The notes beneath the pieces are model-generated. The model saw only the letters and a program-made list of their open reading frames with translations. It did not search any database and was not told the DNA's origin. From ATM1 sp003577165 (GTDB lineage: Bacteria; Armatimonadota; Fimbriimonadia; Fimbriimonadales; ATM1), in contig SZPM01000001.1 of NCBI GenBank assembly GCA_030263715.1, positions 124,001 through 188,000 of the forward strand: 64,000 bases of DNA. The letters run 5' to 3'. The number at the start of each line of letters is the position of its first letter. Position 1 is the first letter of the stretch. The position numbers were made by a program, and so were the translations under genes. This document shows positions 60,109 to 64,000 of the stretch, one piece after another.

Positions 60109-60756
60109 ATGGACGTGCACGAGTTGATCGAGGCGATTCGTCGCGACGACACCGCCGAAGTCGAGGCTCTGCTTGAGGCTCAACCGCTTCTGGCGGAAGC
60201 GGACGCGGACGGGAATTCGGCCGTTCTGACGGCGAAATACTACGGGCGCGATGAAGCACTTCAACTCCTCCTCGACCAGAACCCTGAACTGAACATCTTC
60301 GAAGCAGCCGCCGTCGGCGACACAGAGAGAGTGCGCGAGTGCGTCGCATCCGATCCGACAAGCGTCAACGCGACCGCTCCCGATGGATTTCAGCCTCTCG
60401 GTCTTGCGGCGTTCTTCGGCAACGAGGCGGCCTTCGACGTGCTATTGTCTGCCGGCGCGGACGTTGATTCGGAGGCGCAGAACGACTTCAAAGTGCGACC
60501 GATACACGCGGCGGTCGCGAACGGCAACATGAGCGTCATTCGTAAACTGATTGCGGTCGGGGCTGACGTCAACGCCCGACAGCAGCGCGACTTCACTCCT
60601 CTTCACGAGGCGGCGCGAAGCGGCAACGAAGAGATGGTGTCCACTTTGCTTGCGGCAGGCGCAGACCGAGCGGCGAGAGATGCCGACGGTCGCACGCCCG
60701 CAGACCACGCGCGCGAAAACGGACACGGTGAGATCGCGGCGCTGCTCGCTCCGTAA
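60109..60756 (+). CDS. Ankyrin-repeat protein
   Basis: 215 residues made almost wholly of ankyrin repeats. The clearest are RPIHAAVANGNMSVIRKLI, TPLHEAARSGNEEMVSTLL and TPADHARENGHGEIAALL, with three or four weaker copies before them. Such proteins bind other proteins; no partner is evident. The ATG at 60109 has TACCTT nine bases before it and no Shine-Dalgarno. It ends 13 bases from the convergent sugar dehydrogenase gene. Confidence 0.88.
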   Translation: MDVHELIEAIRRDDTAEVEALLEAQPLLAEADADGNSAVLTAKYYGRDEALQLLLDQNPELNIFEAAAVGDTERVRECVASDPTSVNATAPDGFQPLGLAAFFGNEAAFDVLLSAGADVDSEAQNDFKVRPIHAAVANGNMSVIRKLIAVGADVNARQQRDFTPLHEAARSGNEEMVSTLLAAGADRAARDADGRTPADHARENGHGEIAALLAP

Positions 60757-60768
60757 AGTATCGAATTC

Positions 60769-61911
60769 TCAGTTGGCGGGCACGATGCGAAATATCCGAT
60801 CGTCCGCGGCTCGGGGGCTCCCGCGTCCGTCGCGATTCGATGTGCAGAAGTAGATGTATCCATCCGGACCTTCAGCGACATCTCGAATTCTGCCGTACTG
60901 ACCCTTGAACAGGTCCTCTTGAGCCACCGTCCTCTTCCCGTCGAATTGAACGCGGATGATTCGTTCGCCACGAAGGCACGCGAAGAAGAAGTGGTTCTTC
61001 CATCCGGGGAATCGTTTGCCGGTGCAGAAGGTCGCGCCGGCGGGAGCGACGGCTGGGGTGTATTCGAGGGCGGGCGACTCTAAACCCGCTTGAGTCATCT
61101 TGTGATGGATGATCGGCCAGCCGTAATTCTTGCCGCGCTCGACGACGTTGACTTCGTCCCCCCCACCCGGCGCGTCGCCGCCGGACGGTCCGTGTTCCGT
61201 TTGAACCATCATGCCCGTCTCCGGATGCCAGGCAATCCCTTGAGAGTTGCGGTGGCCGAACGACCATATCTCGCCTCGCTTGCCGGATTGACCGAAGAAG
61301 GGATTGTTCGTCGGCACGCTTCCATCCGGATTGATCCTGAGGGTTTTTCCGCACAAGTCGTTCATGTCCTGAGCACGATCTCCCTCAAAGAGTTCACCCG
61401 TCGTGACGTACAGTTTCTTGTCCGGCCCGAACCGCGCCCTGCATCCGGCATGGAACATTCCTGCGGTGATGCCCCCTAATACGAGGCGCTCATCCACCAG
61501 TTTCCCGTCGCGCTCGGTGAATCGCGCGACGCGCACTTCGTTCGAGGACTCCGAGACATAGGTCAGATACACCCATCCGTTCCTCGAGAAATCAGGATCG
61601 AGCGTGATGTCCATCAGGCCGCACTCGCCGCCTGTCCGAAGGTCCGATAAGACCAGCAGCGGCTGCGACAGGAGCCGCCCCTTCTCGATGACGCGCACGT
61701 GGCCCGGCCGCTCCGTCACGAAGATCCTGCCATCGGGAGCAAACGCGATGCCCCAGGGGATTTCAAGCCCCTCGGCGACGACCTCGACCTTGTACGAGGT
61801 CTGAGTCGAAGCCTGTGGGGCCGCCCCGGTCGGGGCCTCGGTTTGTGCCGCCGTATCGCATGCCAGATTCGCGAGGCACGCCAAAGCGCCGATCCAGACA
61901 CAGGCTGTCAT
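60769..61911 (-). CDS. PQQ-dependent soluble sugar dehydrogenase (Asd/YliI-like)
   Basis: 380 residues. The N-terminal MTACVWIGALACLANLAC has a lipobox, so it is probably a lipoprotein. The six-bladed propeller of aldose sugar dehydrogenases follows: GLEIPWGIAFAPDGRIFVTER, GLMDITLDPDF, GHRNSQGIAWHP and EHGPSGGDAPGGGDEVN. These enzymes oxidise sugars using PQQ. No PQQ synthesis genes are in the window. The ATG is six bases after CAGAAT. Confidence 0.88.
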   Translation of the reverse strand: MTACVWIGALACLANLACDTAAQTEAPTGAAPQASTQTSYKVEVVAEGLEIPWGIAFAPDGRIFVTERPGHVRVIEKGRLLSQPLLVLSDLRTGGECGLMDITLDPDFSRNGWVYLTYVSESSNEVRVARFTERDGKLVDERLVLGGITAGMFHAGCRARFGPDKKLYVTTGELFEGDRAQDMNDLCGKTLRINPDGSVPTNNPFFGQSGKRGEIWSFGHRNSQGIAWHPETGMMVQTEHGPSGGDAPGGGDEVNVVERGKNYGWPIIHHKMTQAGLESPALEYTPAVAPAGATFCTGKRFPGWKNHFFFACLRGERIIRVQFDGKRTVAQEDLFKGQYGRIRDVAEGPDGYIYFCTSNRDGRGSPRAADDRIFRIVPAN

Positions 61912-61917
61912 GCGGAG

Positions 61918-61923
61918 ATTCTG
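61918..61923 (-). promoter_or_regulatory. Imperfect -10 hexamer CAGAAT before the sugar dehydrogenase gene
   Basis: CAGAAT, then CTCCGC, then ATG on the minus strand. It is one base away from the TAGAAT seen at three other genes. Confidence 0.4.
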
Positions 61924-61988
61924 TCACTTCGGCCGAGACTACGACGGCCCTCCTGGCGGCCCCGGCGGAGGTACGCTCAGACCCTCTC

Positions 61989-63296
61989 ATGATCGATCGC
62001 TATACGACTTCGGCCATGTCTGCCATCTGGGATCGCCAGGCCAAGTACGAGAGGTGGCTGCAGGTCGAACTGGCGATCTGTGAGGCGCTCGCAGAGGCTG
62101 GGGAGATCCCCGCTGAGGACCTCAAGCAGATCCAGGAGGGCGCCCGGTTCGATTTGGCCCGGTGCGACGAACTTGAGAAAGAGACCCGCCACGATCTCAT
62201 GGCCTTCGTGAGATGCGTCAGCGAGAACATCGCGAAGAACTCGAACGGTGCGACCTCCGGTCCCAGCCGATGGATTCACTTCGGCGTCACCAGTTACGAC
62301 GTGATCGACACGGCGCTCGGCATGATGCTTCGCGATTCGTGCGATGTGCTGCTCGCGAGCGCAGGCGCGCTGCGCGCGGAAATCATGAGACTCGCCAAGG
62401 AGCACGCGAACACGCCTTGTATCGGCAGAACGCACGGAATCCACGCGGAGCCCGTCACGTTCGGTTTCAAGTTGGGCGGATGGGTGCGCGAGTTGGATCG
62501 TTCCGTCGAGAGGATCCAAAATGCGAAGGAGGAGATCGCAGTCGGCAAGGTGAGCGGCGCAGTGGGAGTTCACGCGCAGCTGACCCTTGAAATCGAAAAG
62601 TCAGTTTGCGACAAACTCGGCCTTCGTCCGGACCCCGCGAGCACGCAGATTGTCAGCCGCGACCGACATGCGAACCTCTTCTCGGCTCTCGCAGTTCTGT
62701 CAGGGTCGCTTGAGAAGTTCGCGACGGAACTTCGCAATCTCCAGAGAACTGAAATCCTGGAAGTGCAGGAAGCCTTCGCCGCAGGACAAACGGGCAGCAG
62801 CGCAATGCCGCACAAAAGAAACCCGTGGAATTCCGAGACGATCTGCGGATTGGCGAGAGTCGTTCGCGGCAACGTTCACGCGATGTTCGAAAGCATCTCC
62901 ACCTGGCATGAGCGCGACCTTTCCAACAGCTCCCTCGAACGCATCGTGCTCCCTGACACGATGCATCTCGCGGACTTCATGCTGAACCGTCTCGCGACGA
63001 TTCTCCGCGGACTTGTCGTGTTGCCTGAGAACATGATGGCGAATCTGCGCAAGATGGGCGACCTCGTGTTCAGCGAGCACGTAATGGTGGCCCTCATCCG
63101 AGCGGGAATGTCGAGAGAAGACGCCTACAAGGCGGCGCAGCGAAACGCTGCCCTGGCGTGGGAAGGGAAGGACTTCCGCGCCTCCGTCGAGGCCGATCCC
63201 GAGGTTGCCCGACTGCTCTCGAAAGAAGAGTTGGATCGCGTCTTCAGCCTCGAGCATCACCTGCGGAACGCCGCCGCGGCAATTCCCGAGGAATAG
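61989..63296 (+). CDS. purB: Adenylosuccinate lyase
   Basis: 435 residues. It catalyses two fumarate-releasing steps of purine synthesis. The superfamily signature GSSAMPHKRNP lies at 269-279 with the catalytic serine; IHFGVTSYDVIDTA and GRTHGIHAEP hold the other active-site residues. The open frame extends to 61815 over the sugar dehydrogenase gene; the ATG at 61989 begins MIDRYTTSAM, as in the family. TACGCT is 11 bases upstream with no Shine-Dalgarno. Confidence 0.96.
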   Translation: MIDRYTTSAMSAIWDRQAKYERWLQVELAICEALAEAGEIPAEDLKQIQEGARFDLARCDELEKETRHDLMAFVRCVSENIAKNSNGATSGPSRWIHFGVTSYDVIDTALGMMLRDSCDVLLASAGALRAEIMRLAKEHANTPCIGRTHGIHAEPVTFGFKLGGWVRELDRSVERIQNAKEEIAVGKVSGAVGVHAQLTLEIEKSVCDKLGLRPDPASTQIVSRDRHANLFSALAVLSGSLEKFATELRNLQRTEILEVQEAFAAGQTGSSAMPHKRNPWNSETICGLARVVRGNVHAMFESISTWHERDLSNSSLERIVLPDTMHLADFMLNRLATILRGLVVLPENMMANLRKMGDLVFSEHVMVALIRAGMSREDAYKAAQRNAALAWEGKDFRASVEADPEVARLLSKEELDRVFSLEHHLRNAAAAIPEE

Positions 63297-63323
63297 CCCG
63301 CCACCGAATTGCCGCCTGACCCG

Positions 63324-63329
63324 TAAGGT
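63324..63329 (+). promoter_or_regulatory. -10 hexamer TAAGGT, leaderless start of the M50-like gene
   Basis: TAAGGT, then GCAAGA, then GTG, in the 39-base gap after purB. Confidence 0.5.
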
Positions 63330-63335
63330 GCAAGA

Positions 63336-64000
63336 GTGACGAAGGCGCAGAAGGGCCTGCTGGCAGTGATCTTTCTCGCGGTTGCGATGTGGATCGTTCC
63401 GCTGGGCTACTTCGTCGTCCTTCCTCTCGCGTTTCTCAATACCCACTTTCACGAGTTGCTGCACGCGGTTACGGCGGTTGCGACGGGCGGGAGCGCGGAT
63501 CGTATTCTCGTCTTCGCTGACGGAAGCGGCATGACGCCGGTTACGGGCGGATGGCTCGCGCTCGTGGCGTCCGCCGGTTATGTCGGTTGCGCAGCGGTGG
63601 GCGGCGTACTGATCCTGTGTGGCCGCTCGGAACGGGCAGCGAGGCGAGCCTTTGCGGTTTGCGGGGGGGCGATCGCCCTTTCCCTCCTTCTCTGGGTCAG
63701 AGGAGACGGAATCGGCTTCATCGCCGGGGTCTTCTGGGCCGCGCTTCTCTTGCTTTGCGCGTACAAACTTCCATCGGAGCCGGCAAAGTTCGCCATCCAG
63801 TTCCTCGGCGCAATGCTCGCTCTCTCCTCGCTGCAGAGCCTGCTGGTGTTGGTGGGCATCAGCGCAATGCCACAAGCGCAGTCGGACGCAGCACTGATGG
63901 AGCGCGCGACGGGGCTTCCGGCGCTCGTTTGGGCCGTCGCATGGTCGGCAATCGGCGTCGTCGTCTTAGCCGTCTGCGTGCGTCGTGCCTTCGAGCGCCG
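63336..64000 (+). CDS. M50B-like membrane peptidase (partial, runs off the window)
   Basis: The frame is open from the GTG at 63336 to the window edge, 221 residues without a stop. A first membrane helix (about 8-33) leads to FLNTHFHELLHAVTA, an HExxH zinc-protease motif, then ATGGSADRI. At least four more hydrophobic segments follow. This is the layout of M50B-like peptidases, which are uncharacterised relatives of site-2 proteases. The substrate is unknown. Confidence 0.75.
   Translation, partial: MTKAQKGLLAVIFLAVAMWIVPLGYFVVLPLAFLNTHFHELLHAVTAVATGGSADRILVFADGSGMTPVTGGWLALVASAGYVGCAAVGGVLILCGRSERAARRAFAVCGGAIALSLLLWVRGDGIGFIAGVFWAALLLLCAYKLPSEPAKFAIQFLGAMLALSSLQSLLVLVGISAMPQAQSDAALMERATGLPALVWAVAWSAIGVVVLAVCVRRAFER

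Noticed and set aside
62700..63875. Minus-strand open frame of 391 codons
   Set aside because: Antisense to purB and the M50-like gene, both of which have clear family motifs.
1..64000. CRISPR arrays, insertion sequences, prophage or integron features
   Set aside because: No regularly spaced repeats, transposase or integrase motifs, or terminal inverted repeats were found.

Overview
The window is about 64 kb of gene-dense, high-GC bacterial chromosome. It holds 53 protein genes (the first and last cut by the window edges) and one tRNA gene. I see no phage, insertion sequence, CRISPR array or rRNA, and no gene-free stretch longer than about 180 bases. Lipoprotein signals, a Tat signal, an MlaF-like ATPase, an STN-domain protein and a 2-oxoacid:ferredoxin oxidoreductase suggest a diderm environmental bacterium. 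The gene mix and the many leaderless starts would fit Armatimonadota or a neighbouring deep lineage. That placement is inference only, because no rRNA is present.

Layout. 1-7.7 kb: partial exported protein, glyQ, thrC, nhaA, glcD, an oppD-oppF ATPase pair and an ErpA-like Fe-S carrier. 7.8-17.3 kb: an ABC exporter, an anti-sigma/STN-domain operon, uvrC, two uncharacterised proteins and a 1015-residue exported protein. 17.3-25.3 kb: a three-gene 2-oxoacid:ferredoxin oxidoreductase operon with a GltD-like flavoprotein, two lipoproteins and an aldehyde dehydrogenase. 25.3-31.2 kb: Hpt plus REC-PAS-GGDEF signalling, asd-small protein-dapA, and a Kef-type antiporter. 31.3-37 kb: TerC, then AcuC-NurA-HerA. 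37-41.3 kb: an MlaF-like ATPase, a zinc alcohol dehydrogenase and an exported hydrolase. 41.3-54.7 kb: metB-hom, mfd, acyl-CoA ligase, VanW, cysS, tRNA-Arg(CCT) and pepF. 54.8-64 kb: TTHB210-like protein, a molybdoenzyme with its cytochrome b, a flippase, zinc-ribbon and ankyrin proteins, a PQQ-type sugar dehydrogenase, purB and an M50-like membrane peptidase.

Aspartate-family biosynthesis is well covered but split over four loci: thrC, asd-dapA, and metB-hom. Envelope proteins are common: at least three lipoproteins, a VanW protein and several exported proteins of unknown role.

The strongest window-wide signal is how genes start. At 14 genes, mostly operon heads, a TANNNT hexamer sits 6-8 bases before the start codon, with no Shine-Dalgarno and no recognisable -35 box, and 8 of the 14 begin with GTG. 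This is the layout of leaderless transcripts known from Actinobacteria and Deinococcus. Many internal operon genes, and some heads, instead have a purine-rich Shine-Dalgarno, usually with ATG.
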